A stretch of 12,396 nucleotides of DNA from an uncultured Brevundimonas sp. (GCA_946481425.1 CAMLNT010000056.1:1-12396); one strand, 5' to 3'. Positions 1 to 7,356 are shown, counted from the first letter of the stretch. The notes: generated from the sequence alone by a model not told the origin. Numbers and translations: made by a program.

Positions 1-643
1 TGGTCGGGACGTCGGTGTCTCCGTCGCCCAGGAAGATCATCCGCTCGAACGGCACGGGACGGGCGTCGTCGGCCATGAACTTGTTGATGCGCTCGTGCTC
101 GAAGTGGTTGAGCACGCCCTTGTTGATGCGGAACAGGTACTGGGTCTTGGTCGTGTAGTTGACCCCCACCGCCGGCCAGATGGCGGCGCCGGATTCGTCG
201 TAGACGAACTTGGAGGCGAAGACGTGGGTGAACTCGGGCCGGATCGGGCAGCCCTCGATCATCTCCTCGATGCCAGCCGAGATGATGTAGTGCTCGATCT
301 GCAGGCCGTATTTCTCGCCGAAGGCGTTGATGCGCTCGAACCAGCCGGGGCCGGTCAGGTCGGACTTGAGCCCGTCGAACAGCTTGACGTCCTGGCCGTG
401 CTCGCCGAGCAGCCGGCGCGTGATCGGCTCGCCGTTCTCGCGGGCGCGGGCCAGCATCAGCTGCATGTACATCAGGATGTTGTCGGCGTCGGCCTCGCGG
501 GTCAGCCGGTCGGCCTCGCCCCAGAAGTCCCCGATCCCCATGCCGATGGAGGGGATGAAGGTGACCTCCTGCATGTTGCCCCGCGCGAGGGTGCCGTCGA
601 AGTCGTAGATCAGCGCGGTCTTGAGGAGCTTGGTCTGGGTCAT
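1..643 (-). CDS. HAD-superfamily hydrolase (N-terminal 214 residues; 3' end beyond window)
   Basis: The reading frame starts at an ATG at 643-641 and stays open to the left edge, so the C-terminus is missing. HAD motifs appear in order: motif I DFDGTL at residues 14-19 (D14 would be the nucleophile and D16 the acid/base), a motif II candidate Ser122 in IISAG, motif III lysine candidates K166 or K175, and motif IV GDGDTDVP at 206-213. The roughly 100-residue helical stretch between motifs I and II fits a C1-type cap, as in phosphoserine-phosphatase-like members. Family knowledge predicts a cytosolic Mg2+-dependent phosphatase; the substrate cannot be read from sequence. It lies 53 nt downstream of divL on the same strand, so co-transcription is possible. 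No clear Shine-Dalgarno sequence precedes the ATG. It could equally be a phosphotransferase of the same fold. Confidence 0.88.
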   Translation of the reverse strand, partial: MTQTKLLKTALIYDFDGTLARGNMQEVTFIPSIGMGIGDFWGEADRLTREADADNILMYMQLMLARARENGEPITRRLLGEHGQDVKLFDGLKSDLTGPGWFERINAFGEKYGLQIEHYIISAGIEEMIEGCPIRPEFTHVFASKFVYDESGAAIWPAVGVNYTTKTQYLFRINKGVLNHFEHERINKFMADDARPVPFERMIFLGDGDTDVPT

Positions 644-696
644 GGGGCCGGACGGGACAGTTGCGGGCCGCGTCCTAGCACCAAATCGGCGAAAGC

Positions 697-3033
697 CTAA
701 CCGGCGTCCAGCGCCAGCTCCGGCGGGGCGCCCTCGGCGGAGGCCCGGATCGGCAGGTCGATGATGAAGATCGCCCCCTGCCCCGGCTCGCTTTCCAGCG
801 CCACCGAGCCGCCGTGCATCTCGGCCAGCGCCTTGACCAGCGCCAGGCCGAGGCCCGGCCCGCCGCGGTCGCGGCCGACGTAGCGGTCGAAGACGTGAGC
901 CTGCTTGTGGAAGGGCACGCCGCGGCCAGTGTCAGACACCCGGATCCGCACCGACTGCTCCAGCCGCTCGGCCGACAGGCCGATCTTGCCGCCGGATTCC
1001 ACGGCCCGCAGGGCGTTGTCGCCAAGCTGGTCCAGCATCTGGGCCAGACGGGCGACATCGCCGCGGATCAGGCCGACATCGGGGCCGCAGGTCACCTCCA
1101 GGTCCGCCGCCTTGGCCGCCACGCGCGGGCCCAGACGATGGGCGGCCTCGGCCAGGACATCGCAGACGGCCACGTCGCCGAGCGACAGGGCCATCTCCCC
1201 GGCATCGATCTGGGCCATGTCGAGCACGTCGTCGATCGAGCGCGCCAGCTGGCCGGCCGCCGAGCGCACCGAGGACAGGTGCTGGCGAGCCCGGTCGGGC
1301 AGGCCGGAGCCCTCCACCTCGAGCAGTTCGGCATAGCCAACGATGGTCGTGAGCGGGGTGCGAAGCTCGTAGGAGACATTGCCGACGAACTCGCGCTTGA
1401 GCCGTTCGGCCTCGCCGAGGGCGGCCTCGCGCTGGGCGAGCGCGTCCTCGAGTTCGCGGCGGGCGGTGATGTCCGAGAAGGCGATCAGGGTCGCGCCATC
1501 GGGCAGGGGGCGTGTCTGCCAGGCGACCGTCCGGCGATCGGCCAGGCGGGTCTCGCCCGATACGGGCGCGCGGCTTTCAGGATCGGGATCGGCCACGCGG
1601 GCCTTCAGCTCGGTCCACAGCGCCGGTTCGGGCAGGAGCGTGCGGCACAGCGCGGCCACGGCCTCGAAGTCGCCCGCGTCATCGAGCTGTTCGGATCCCA
1701 ACGCCCAGAAGCGCTCGAAGGCCTCGTTGCGCAGCCGCAGCCGGCCGTCCGACCCGAACACGGCCACGGCGTCGTTCAGCTTGTCGAGCGTGGCCTGCTG
1801 GACGTTCAGCAGTGCGTTGTACTCCGCCCGCAGCTTCAGTTCGTCGGTGATGTCGGCGAACAGCAGCAGGATGCCGCCCAGCGGATGCGGCTGGCGAACT
1901 ACCCGCAGGGTCCGGCCATCGGGCAGCGGCCAGACATCGTCGGGCGCCACCTCGGTGGAGCCGTAGAAGTCCAGTTCCTTGGCCTTCCACACCGGATAGT
2001 CGACGGTCTCGGGCAGTTTGCGGCGCTGGCGCAGGCGGTCCAGCACCTCGGCGTGGGTCGGACGCTCGTCCAGCCACGCGGCGTCCAGTCCGAACAGCGT
2101 CCGGAAGGCGGAGTTGTGATAGGCGACGCGCCGGTTGGCGCCGAAGATGGCCACGGCGTCGTCGAGGTGGTCCAGCGTTTCGTCGTGGGCCGAGACGGTG
2201 CGGCGCAGCTGCTCTCGGGTCTCTTCGGCCTCGGTCACGTCCATGGCCAGCGACAGGACCTCGCCTTCGCCGATCGGCTCGGCGGTCACGCGCCAGGCCC
2301 GGCGCTTGCCGCCCAGTCCCGCCCAGCGGAAGCGCTCGACACGCTTGTCGGCCTGCAGGGCCTCCTGGGTCAGAGACTGGCCGTCACGATCAAAGACGGC
2401 GCCCTCTGCGCGGGCGGCTTCCAGCGACGGCTGCTCGACCGCCTCCAGCCAGGCCCGGTTGGCCCAGACCAGATTTCCGGCGGCGTCATTGATCCAGGCC
2501 GGGTGCGGCAGGGCGTCGGCCAGGGCGGAGTCGCGGCCGCCGCCGACCGGGAGGCTCTCGCCCGCCGCGTCCAGCCGGAGCCAGACCGCGCCGCCCAGCG
2601 CCCGCCCCTCGACCGCGACCGGCCCGGTCACGCCCTGGACCGTGAACCGGCATGACTCGCCGCGCTCGACCAGCGCCGTCAGGCGGTGGGTGTTGTCCGC
2701 GGCCTGGTCGGCCAGTGTATGCAGGACGGTTCTGGCCAGCTCGTCCCCGTCGCCGTCAAACGGCAAGTTCAGGGCATGGGCGACCATCTCCAGCGCTTCG
2801 CGGCCCGCCGCCAGGCGTGGCTCGGAATCCTCGATGCGGACGACAGCGCCCTCAAAGGCCTCGGCGGCGCCGCGGGCGTCGGAGAGACCCTGGGCCTCGC
2901 GCGCCAGATGTTCGGACAGGGCGGCCTCGCGCCGCCGGATGTCCACGCGACCGCGCCAGGCCCAGACCACGACGGCCAGGGCCAGCCCGACGGAGCCCGC
3001 CGAAGCTACATAGGCGATGTCCATGGGCGCCAT
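697..3033 (-). CDS. divL: DivL, tyrosine-bearing histidine-kinase-like cell-cycle regulator
   Basis: A 778-residue sensor-kinase-like protein. One N-terminal membrane segment lies at about residues 6-26. Three PAS-like domains are visible at roughly 169-266, 287-396 and 417-523, with a helical linker before the first. A helix of about 525-545 leads into the HisKA domain. The H-box reads SYELRTPL, so the phospho-accepting His is replaced by Tyr555 (codon TAC at 1371-1369). The ATPase domain (about 656-764) keeps N673 of the N-box, DTGRG at 701-705 and GLGLAL at 727-732. Tyr at this site (Y550 in Caulobacter crescentus, about 769 aa) is the DivL hallmark. In Caulobacter, DivL is a membrane-bound polar protein that promotes CckA kinase activity and binds DivK~P through its PAS region, controlling CtrA. 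I chose the ATG at 3033; an ATG at 3024 would give 775 aa and Tyr552. A more upstream in-frame start at 3135 would run into the divergent gene and is unlikely. Confidence 0.95.
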   Translation of the reverse strand: MAPMDIAYVASAGSVGLALAVVVWAWRGRVDIRRREAALSEHLAREAQGLSDARGAAEAFEGAVVRIEDSEPRLAAGREALEMVAHALNLPFDGDGDELARTVLHTLADQAADNTHRLTALVERGESCRFTVQGVTGPVAVEGRALGGAVWLRLDAAGESLPVGGGRDSALADALPHPAWINDAAGNLVWANRAWLEAVEQPSLEAARAEGAVFDRDGQSLTQEALQADKRVERFRWAGLGGKRRAWRVTAEPIGEGEVLSLAMDVTEAEETREQLRRTVSAHDETLDHLDDAVAIFGANRRVAYHNSAFRTLFGLDAAWLDERPTHAEVLDRLRQRRKLPETVDYPVWKAKELDFYGSTEVAPDDVWPLPDGRTLRVVRQPHPLGGILLLFADITDELKLRAEYNALLNVQQATLDKLNDAVAVFGSDGRLRLRNEAFERFWALGSEQLDDAGDFEAVAALCRTLLPEPALWTELKARVADPDPESRAPVSGETRLADRRTVAWQTRPLPDGATLIAFSDITARRELEDALAQREAALGEAERLKREFVGNVSYELRTPLTTIVGYAELLEVEGSGLPDRARQHLSSVRSAAGQLARSIDDVLDMAQIDAGEMALSLGDVAVCDVLAEAAHRLGPRVAAKAADLEVTCGPDVGLIRGDVARLAQMLDQLGDNALRAVESGGKIGLSAERLEQSVRIRVSDTGRGVPFHKQAHVFDRYVGRDRGGPGLGLALVKALAEMHGGSVALESEPGQGAIFIIDLPIRASAEGAPPELALDAG

Positions 3034-3062
3034 TCGAACCGGTCCCCGCCGCCACCAGAAGC

Positions 3063-3067
3063 GATTC
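3063..3067. promoter_or_regulatory. GANTC (CcrM methylation) site in the divL/metallopeptidase intergenic region
   Basis: GATTC lies in the 95-bp gap between the two divergent starts, 30 bp upstream of the divL ATG. In Caulobacterales GANTC is methylated by CcrM, and GcrA uses methylated sites near promoters of some cell-cycle genes. A weak -10-like TATGGT for divL (minus strand, 3078-3073) lies just upstream of it. No convincing -35 was found and no CtrA site (TTAA-N7-TTAA) is present. Function is inference. Confidence 0.35.
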
Positions 3068-3128
3068 GGAGCACCATAGCCTAATCCGCCCGCTTGTCCG
3101 CCGCCCGTTTCGCCCCGATATCGGCCGC

Positions 3129-3521
3129 ATGACACTGGCCCCCTCGATCGACAGCATGGCCCAGATGGCCGAAGCCGCCTGGAGCCGCCTGCCCGCGGCC
3201 TTCCGCGAGGCCGCAGGGCCGGTCGTGATCCGGGTTCTGGACTTCGCCGAGGAGGACCTCCTGGCCGAGATGGGGATCGAGGATCCGTTCGAGCTGACGG
3301 GCCTCTATCACGGGGTCGACCTGACCCAGGCCTCGGTGAGCGACCCCAATCCGCGCCCGGCGGAGGTCTTCCTGTATCGCCGCGCCATTCTCGACGAATG
3401 GGTGGAGCGGGGCGACGTCACCCTGGAGGATCTGGTCGAGCATGTGCTGATCCACGAGATCGGCCACCACTTCGGCCTGTCTGACGACGACATCGACGAC
3501 ATCGAGGAAGACCGGCGCTAG
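3129..3521 (+). CDS. Minimal-zincin metallopeptidase family protein (PF06262-like)
   Basis: A 130-residue acidic protein. The zinc-binding motif HEIGHH lies near the C-terminus (H109, E110, H113), followed by FGLSDDD; an Asp about six residues after H113 (D119) fits the third ligand typical of this small zincin family. The family, formerly DUF1025, is widespread in bacteria and usually 110-150 residues, so this copy looks complete. Peptidase activity and substrate are generally undemonstrated. There is no signal peptide, so a cytosolic location is expected. The ATG at 3129 is the start that gives the family's usual length; in-frame sequence upstream lies antisense to divL and has no family resemblance. 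The gene is divergent from divL and followed after 60 nt by a glycosyltransferase on the same strand. Confidence 0.9.
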   Translation: MTLAPSIDSMAQMAEAAWSRLPAAFREAAGPVVIRVLDFAEEDLLAEMGIEDPFELTGLYHGVDLTQASVSDPNPRPAEVFLYRRAILDEWVERGDVTLEDLVEHVLIHEIGHHFGLSDDDIDDIEEDRR

Positions 3522-3581
3522 CGCAGCGTTGCGGCGGGCATTATAGGGTCTGCTCCGGCCGCAGCGGCTTTACAGGACTGC

Positions 3582-4658
3582 ATGCGTATTCTTCTGGCGA
3601 CGGACGCCTGGGAACCCCAGGTCAACGGCGTGGTGCGGACCCTGTCGCGCACGATCGACGAATGCCGGGCCATGGGTCACGAGGTGCTGGCGGTCACGCC
3701 GGACCAGTTCAAGACCATCCCCTGCCCGACCTATCCGGAAATCCGCCTGGCGCTCGGCGCCGAGGAGGAGATCCGCGAGAAGATGCGCGCGTTCGAGCCC
3801 GAGGCGGTCCACATCGCCACCGAAGGCCCCATCGGTATCGCCACGCGGCGCATCTGCCTGGAATGGAAGCTGCCCTTCACGACCAGCTACCACACGAAAT
3901 TCCCCGAATATGTCTCGGCCCGTTTCCCGGTGCCGGTCCAGGTCGGCTACGCCTACATGCGCTGGTTCCACAAGCCGTCGGGCCGGCTGATGGTGGCGAC
4001 GCCGACCCTGCGCGACGAGCTGGTCAAGCACGGCTTCAGGAACGTCTCGCCCTGGACCCGCGGCGTGGACACGGAGCTGTTCCGCCCCGACCGCGAGAGC
4101 ATTTTCCCGGCGGACTGGGAGCGCCCGATCTGGCTGAACGTCGGCCGCGTGGCGGTCGAGAAGAACATCGAGGCTTTCGCCGAGCTGAAGCTGCCCGGCA
4201 CGAAGGTCATCGTCGGCGACGGTCCGGCCAAGGCCGACCTCGAGACCCGCTATCCGGATGTGAAGTTCACCGGGGCCATGTTCGGCGAGGACCTGGCCCG
4301 GGCCTTTGCGGACGCCGATGTTTTCGTCTTCCCCAGCTGGACCGACACCTTCGGCCTGGTGATCCTGGAGGCCATGGCCGCCGGCACGCCGGTCGCGGCC
4401 TATCCGGCGCATGGACCCATCGACATCATCCCGGGCTCGGGCGCAGGGGCCATCGACGACGACCTGACGACGGCCTGCATGGCCTGCCTGAAACTCGACC
4501 GGAAAGCCGTGCGCGCCTATGCGGAGAAGTTCTCCTGGCGGGCGTCGGCCGAGGAATTCGTGCGCAATCTCCAGCCTCAGCCCGAGGAGGAGAAGGTCCG
4601 GTTCTGGCGCCGCCTGCGCCGTTTGACCCGCCTGCGACGCCGGGCCGCGGCGGCCTGA
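3582..4658 (+). CDS. GT4-type glycosyltransferase (GT-B fold, glycosyltransferase family 1 domain)
   Basis: A 358-residue retaining glycosyltransferase with two Rossmann-like domains. The N-terminal half begins RILLATDAWEPQVNGVVRT, whose glycine-containing loop is typical of family 4 acceptor domains. The C-terminal half has LNVGRVAVEKN (185-195), VGDGP (211-215), FPSWTDTFG (250-258) and LEAMAAGTP (262-270). The usual E-x7-E donor-binding motif appears as D255-x7-E263, a variant also found in MgtA-like mannosyl- and diglucosyl-diacylglycerol-type transferases. The donor is probably a nucleotide sugar and the acceptor a lipid or lipid-linked glycan; neither can be proven here. The C-terminus (340-354) carries nine arginines in fifteen residues, which could hold it on the inner membrane surface. 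A weak AGGA lies 4 nt before the ATG at 3582. There is no signal peptide. Confidence 0.9.
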   Translation: MRILLATDAWEPQVNGVVRTLSRTIDECRAMGHEVLAVTPDQFKTIPCPTYPEIRLALGAEEEIREKMRAFEPEAVHIATEGPIGIATRRICLEWKLPFTTSYHTKFPEYVSARFPVPVQVGYAYMRWFHKPSGRLMVATPTLRDELVKHGFRNVSPWTRGVDTELFRPDRESIFPADWERPIWLNVGRVAVEKNIEAFAELKLPGTKVIVGDGPAKADLETRYPDVKFTGAMFGEDLARAFADADVFVFPSWTDTFGLVILEAMAAGTPVAAYPAHGPIDIIPGSGAGAIDDDLTTACMACLKLDRKAVRAYAEKFSWRASAEEFVRNLQPQPEEEKVRFWRRLRRLTRLRRRAAAA

Positions 4659-4665
4659 GGCCGCA

Positions 4666-4690
4666 GGACGGGAACCGTCCGCCTCCGGAC
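4666..4690 (+). terminator. Two overlapping, mutually exclusive short hairpins after the glycosyltransferase gene
   Basis: GGACGG (4666-4671) pairs perfectly with CCGTCC (4675-4680) around a GAA loop. Alternatively GTCCG (4677-4681) pairs with CGGAC (4686-4690) around CCTC. Both lie just after the stop codon. There is no T-run, so a classical intrinsic terminator is not supported; mRNA 3'-end protection or chance are equally possible. Confidence 0.25.
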
Positions 4691-4747
4691 AGAGGAACGG
4701 CCAGGCTCGACATGGGTTAGACTTCCAGACCGGGGCTCACCTCGATC

Positions 4748-4753
4748 GGAGGA
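4748..4753 (+). promoter_or_regulatory. Strong Shine-Dalgarno of the lipoprotein gene
   Basis: GGAGGA ends 6 nt before the ATG at 4760. It is one of the two strongest ribosome-binding sites in the window and fixes the lipoprotein start. Confidence 0.8.
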
Positions 4754-4759
4754 TCCGTC

Positions 4760-5305
4760 ATGAAAAAAATGCTGATCGCCGCCGCCAGCGCGCTCGCGCT
4801 CGCGGCCTGCGCCACGCCCACCACCTATGCACCCGAAGGCTACGGGGGTCAGCGCGGCGGCTATGCCGAGCAGCGGCTGCAGGAGGACCGCTGGTCGGTC
4901 GCCTTCTCGGGCAACTCCCTGACCAGTCGCGATACGGTGGAGATGTACCTGCTCTACCGCGCCGCCGAGCTGACGGTGCAGTCGGGCTATGACTGGTTCA
5001 TCACCGACTTCCGCGCGACCGACGCCGACACCCGCTACTATGCGACGCCCGACCCGTGGTTCCGCGGCGCCTATGGGCCCTACTGGGGGCCAAGCTGGCG
5101 CTTCTATCGCGGCGGCTACTGGTCGCGCTGGGACCCGTGGTATCGCGACGACTTCGACGTCCGCCAGGTGACCCGCTACGAGGCCCGCGCAGAAATCGTC
5201 ATGGGTCGCGGCACGCCGCCCGTCGGCGACAGCCACGCCTTCAACGCCCGCGAGGTCATCGCCAATCTTGGGCCGCGGGTGGCCCGGCCCGGCGCCTACG
5301 GCTGA
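4760..5305 (+). CDS. Aromatic-rich lipoprotein resembling the CC0125/CC1285 family
   Basis: A 181-residue protein. Residues 1-16 form a lipoprotein signal peptide: KK, a hydrophobic Ala/Leu core, then lipobox L14-A15-A16-C17, so C17 should be lipidated after signal peptidase II cleavage. After a short linker comes a conserved-looking domain starting near W45 with FSGNSLTSRDTVEMYLLYRAAE, as in Caulobacterales lipoproteins annotated as the CC0125/CC1285 family (name from memory). Residues 93-132 hold sixteen aromatic residues, mixed with Arg and Gly. No catalytic motif is visible; the function is unknown and the place would be the periplasmic or outer-membrane face. A strong ribosome-binding site precedes it, while the upstream neighbour is 101 nt away, so it probably has its own promoter. 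It converges on the next gene with only 6 nt between stop codons. Confidence 0.85.
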   Translation: MKKMLIAAASALALAACATPTTYAPEGYGGQRGGYAEQRLQEDRWSVAFSGNSLTSRDTVEMYLLYRAAELTVQSGYDWFITDFRATDADTRYYATPDPWFRGAYGPYWGPSWRFYRGGYWSRWDPWYRDDFDVRQVTRYEARAEIVMGRGTPPVGDSHAFNAREVIANLGPRVARPGAYG

Positions 5306-5311
5306 TCGGGT

Positions 5312-6052
5312 TCAGAACTGGATGGGCTTCAGGCGGCGCTTGTTGACGTGATCGACAGGCGTCTTGCCCGGGGCCTCCGGGGGCAACTCGCCCTTGAAAT
5401 AGAACCGTTGCCAGGCCTCTCGAACCGCCTCCGGATCGTTGTTGGCCAGACGCCGGTTGAACTCGCCCCGCTGCTTGTTCCAGGCCTCGAACTGCCCGTG
5501 CAGTTCGGGGTCCTGTCGCAGCTGGCGCAGGCGCGGCTGGACCTGCTCCATGGCCCGGTTCTGGATCAGGGTGATGAAGCAGAACGGTTCATCCTTCTCC
5601 CACTTCACGCGGCCCGGCCGGGTGAAAATCCAGTTCATGGTGAAGGGGAAGGGCAGCCAGTCGGTCTCGACCAGGCCGGTCAGGGGCTGGATGCCGTCCT
5701 TGACGTGGTTGGGCGGCCCTGAGGTCCACATGGCCCAGCCGGGCGGGGTGCGGAACATGTAGCCCGGGTGGAAGGTCACCACCCCGCCCGCGAAGTGCGA
5801 GGTCACGAAGTGCTGGCGGTCCGGAACGGCGCGATTGAAGTGGAAGGTGATGTCGTCCTGCGTCTTGCCCCCGGTCCATTCGATCGAGAAGTCGTAGGGC
5901 GAGAGGATTTCCCAGCCCGTCGTATTGGCCATGGTCAGCGGCAGGCACTTGTAGGGATGGCGGTTGTTGAATTGGTCCATCCAGCGCCGCTGCGGATTGC
6001 CGGGCACGATCTCGGGCGGGCGCTGGCCCATCGGGTAGCAGAGCAGTTCCAT
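5312..6052 (-). CDS. Conserved hypothetical protein, DUF6065-like
   Basis: A 246-residue soluble protein with no signal peptide or membrane helix. The N-terminus MELLCYPMG is followed by RHPYKCLPLTMANTTGWEI (31-49), HFAGGVVTFHPGYMFRTPPG (86-105), a Trp/Pro-rich stretch (132-151) and PFCFITLIQ (156-164). This pattern is like proteins labelled DUF6065 (from memory, not searched). The last 60 residues are charged and probably helical. No known active-site signature was found. The ATG at 6052 was chosen because an AGGGA lies 8 nt before it and the DUF-like part begins there; the same frame stays open upstream but that part lies antisense to the next gene and looks like a shadow. It is convergent with the lipoprotein and divergent from the tRNA-deacylase gene with 45 nt between starts. 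Confidence 0.85.
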   Translation of the reverse strand: MELLCYPMGQRPPEIVPGNPQRRWMDQFNNRHPYKCLPLTMANTTGWEILSPYDFSIEWTGGKTQDDITFHFNRAVPDRQHFVTSHFAGGVVTFHPGYMFRTPPGWAMWTSGPPNHVKDGIQPLTGLVETDWLPFPFTMNWIFTRPGRVKWEKDEPFCFITLIQNRAMEQVQPRLRQLRQDPELHGQFEAWNKQRGEFNRRLANNDPEAVREAWQRFYFKGELPPEAPGKTPVDHVNKRRLKPIQF

Positions 6053-6097
6053 GGAATTTTCCCTAGCCTTGGCGGCCTGCTGACGTAAAGCGTCGCC

Positions 6098-6601
6098 ATG
6101 ACCCGCGACGAATTCCTCGCCTGGCTCGACGCCGAAGGCCTCGCCCATCGCACGATCGAACATCCGGCCGTGTTTCGCGTGGATGAAGGCCTCGACATCA
6201 AGGCGGACCTGCCCGGCGCCCACACCAAGAACCTGTTCCTCAAGGACAAGAAGGGCAGGCTCTGGCTTATCTCGGCGCGCCAGGACACGGTCGTTGACCT
6301 CAAGCGCGCCGACCGTGTCATCGGCTCGGCGCGGCTGTCGTTCGGCAACGAGCTCCTGCTCAAGGACGTCCTGGGCCTGACGCCCGGCTCGGTCACCGCC
6401 TTCGGCCTGATCAACGACACGGATCGCCAGGTCACCTTCGTGCTGGACCGGCGGCTGTGGGAGGCCGAGGTGGTCAACTTCCACCCGCTGCTGAACACGG
6501 CGACGACCGGCATGGATCAGCCGGTTTTCCGCGCCTTCCTCGAACGGATCGGGGTGACGCCGCTCATCGTCGACTTCGAGGCGATGACGGTCGTGACCTA
6601 G
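6098..6601 (+). CDS. YbaK/ProXp-type trans-editing aminoacyl-tRNA deacylase (ProXp-ala/PrdX-like)
   Basis: A 167-residue single-domain protein of the YbaK/ProRS-INS superfamily. The central motif [18 protein letters not shown] (42-59), with Lys44 and Asn45, and the tail motif [13 protein letters not shown] (126-138) match the ProXp-ala/PrdX branch, which hydrolyses Ala-tRNA(Pro) made by prolyl-tRNA synthetase. The Caulobacter crescentus ProXp-ala is the best-studied member. Family members of this branch are about 160-175 residues, so the gene is complete. The ATG at 6098 has no strong Shine-Dalgarno. The stop codon overlaps the stop of rph on the opposite strand within a CTAG palindrome. Alternatives within the superfamily (YbaK Cys-tRNA(Pro), ProXp-x) are less likely given these motifs. 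Confidence 0.87.
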   Translation: MTRDEFLAWLDAEGLAHRTIEHPAVFRVDEGLDIKADLPGAHTKNLFLKDKKGRLWLISARQDTVVDLKRADRVIGSARLSFGNELLLKDVLGLTPGSVTAFGLINDTDRQVTFVLDRRLWEAEVVNFHPLLNTATTGMDQPVFRAFLERIGVTPLIVDFEAMTVVT

Positions 6602-7311
6602 CCGACGGCGGACTTCTGCAGGGCGAACAGCTCGTCGCAGCCGATCCCGGCCAGTTCGAACAGCCGGTCGAACTCGGTGCGCGAGAAACCGCGCTTCTCG
6701 CCGGTCGCCTGGATCTCGACGATGCCGCCCTGTCCGGTCAGGACGAAGTTGGAATCCGCCTCGGCCGAGGAATCCTCATCGTAGTCGAGGTCCAGCACCG
6801 GCTCGTCCCTGAACACGCCGCACGACACCGCCGCGACCTGATCCTGGATCGGTTCAGCGGTCAGCACGCCCTTTTCCTTCAGCGCCTTGACCGCCAGGGC
6901 CATGGCCACCCAGGCGCCGGTGATCGAAGCCGTGCGCGTGCCGCCGTCGGCCTGGACCACGTCGCAGTCGATCAGAATCTGACGCTCACCGAGCGCCTTG
7001 AGGTCCACCACGGTCCGCAGGGACCGGCCGATCAGACGCTGGATTTCCTGGGTCCGGCCCGACTGTTTCCCGGCGGCGGCCTCGCGGCGGCCGCGTGTGT
7101 GGGTGGCGCGCGGCAGCATGCCGTATTCCGCCGTCACCCAGCCCTGGCCCTTGCCGCGCAGCCACGGCGGCAGGCTTTCCTCGACCGAGGCGGTGACCAG
7201 CACCTTGGTATGGCCGAACGACACCAGGCACGAGCCCTCGGCGTAGCGGTTCACGCCTGTTTCCAGGGTGACGGTCCGCATCTGGTCAGGGCGGCGGTCG
7301 GACGGGCGCAT
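6598..7311 (-). CDS. rph: Ribonuclease PH
   Basis: A 237-residue protein, the family's normal length. It removes nucleotides from tRNA 3' ends by phosphorolysis and acts as a cytosolic hexameric ring. Diagnostic segments are [12 protein letters not shown] at the start, [19 protein letters not shown] (55-73), [14 protein letters not shown] (86-99, R86 being the conserved phosphate-site Arg) and [18 protein letters not shown] (115-132), then [15 protein letters not shown]. The ATG at 7311 matches the usual family N-terminus. It is divergent from the acetyltransferase-hrcA-grpE unit with 51 nt between starts, an arrangement close to the common rph/hrcA divergence in alphaproteobacteria. The downstream neighbour is a convergent tRNA deacylase, not the rdgB gene often found after rph. 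Confidence 0.96.
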   Translation of the reverse strand: MRPSDRRPDQMRTVTLETGVNRYAEGSCLVSFGHTKVLVTASVEESLPPWLRGKGQGWVTAEYGMLPRATHTRGRREAAAGKQSGRTQEIQRLIGRSLRTVVDLKALGERQILIDCDVVQADGGTRTASITGAWVAMALAVKALKEKGVLTAEPIQDQVAAVSCGVFRDEPVLDLDYDEDSSAEADSNFVLTGQGGIVEIQATGEKRGFSRTEFDRLFELAGIGCDELFALQKSAVG

Positions 7312-7328
7312 GGATCACTCGCAAAGGC

Positions 7329-7356
7329 TTGAAGGCGAAGGCGGGCGGCTTATCCT
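7329..7356 (+). promoter_or_regulatory. Candidate promoter giving a leaderless acetyltransferase-hrcA-grpE transcript
   Basis: TTGAAG (7329-7334) and TATCCT (7351-7356) are 16 nt apart. Transcription would start about 6-7 nt later, at or next to the GTG at 7363, and no Shine-Dalgarno is visible before that GTG. Leaderless mRNAs are common in Caulobacter. The call rests on motif spacing only. No CIRCE inverted repeat (HrcA operator) is present in this gap. Confidence 0.3.

Noticed and set aside
95..700. Long plus-strand reading frame antisense to the HAD gene and the divL 3' end
   Set aside because: The minus-strand frame carries clear HAD motifs; the plus frame has no recognisable domain and is typical of GC-rich shadow frames.
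814..2655. 613-codon plus-strand open frame antisense to divL
   Set aside because: The composition is Gly/Gln/Arg/Val-rich with no domain, and it mirrors codon-position GC bias of divL; only divL is supported.
3034..3128. CtrA-binding site or DnaA box in the divL upstream region
   Set aside because: No TTAA-N7-TTAA and no TTATCCACA-like sequence is present.
5312..6484. Extended 390-codon version of the DUF6065-like protein
   Set aside because: The extra N-terminal part is antisense to the tRNA-deacylase gene, and a good start with AGGGA exists at 6052.
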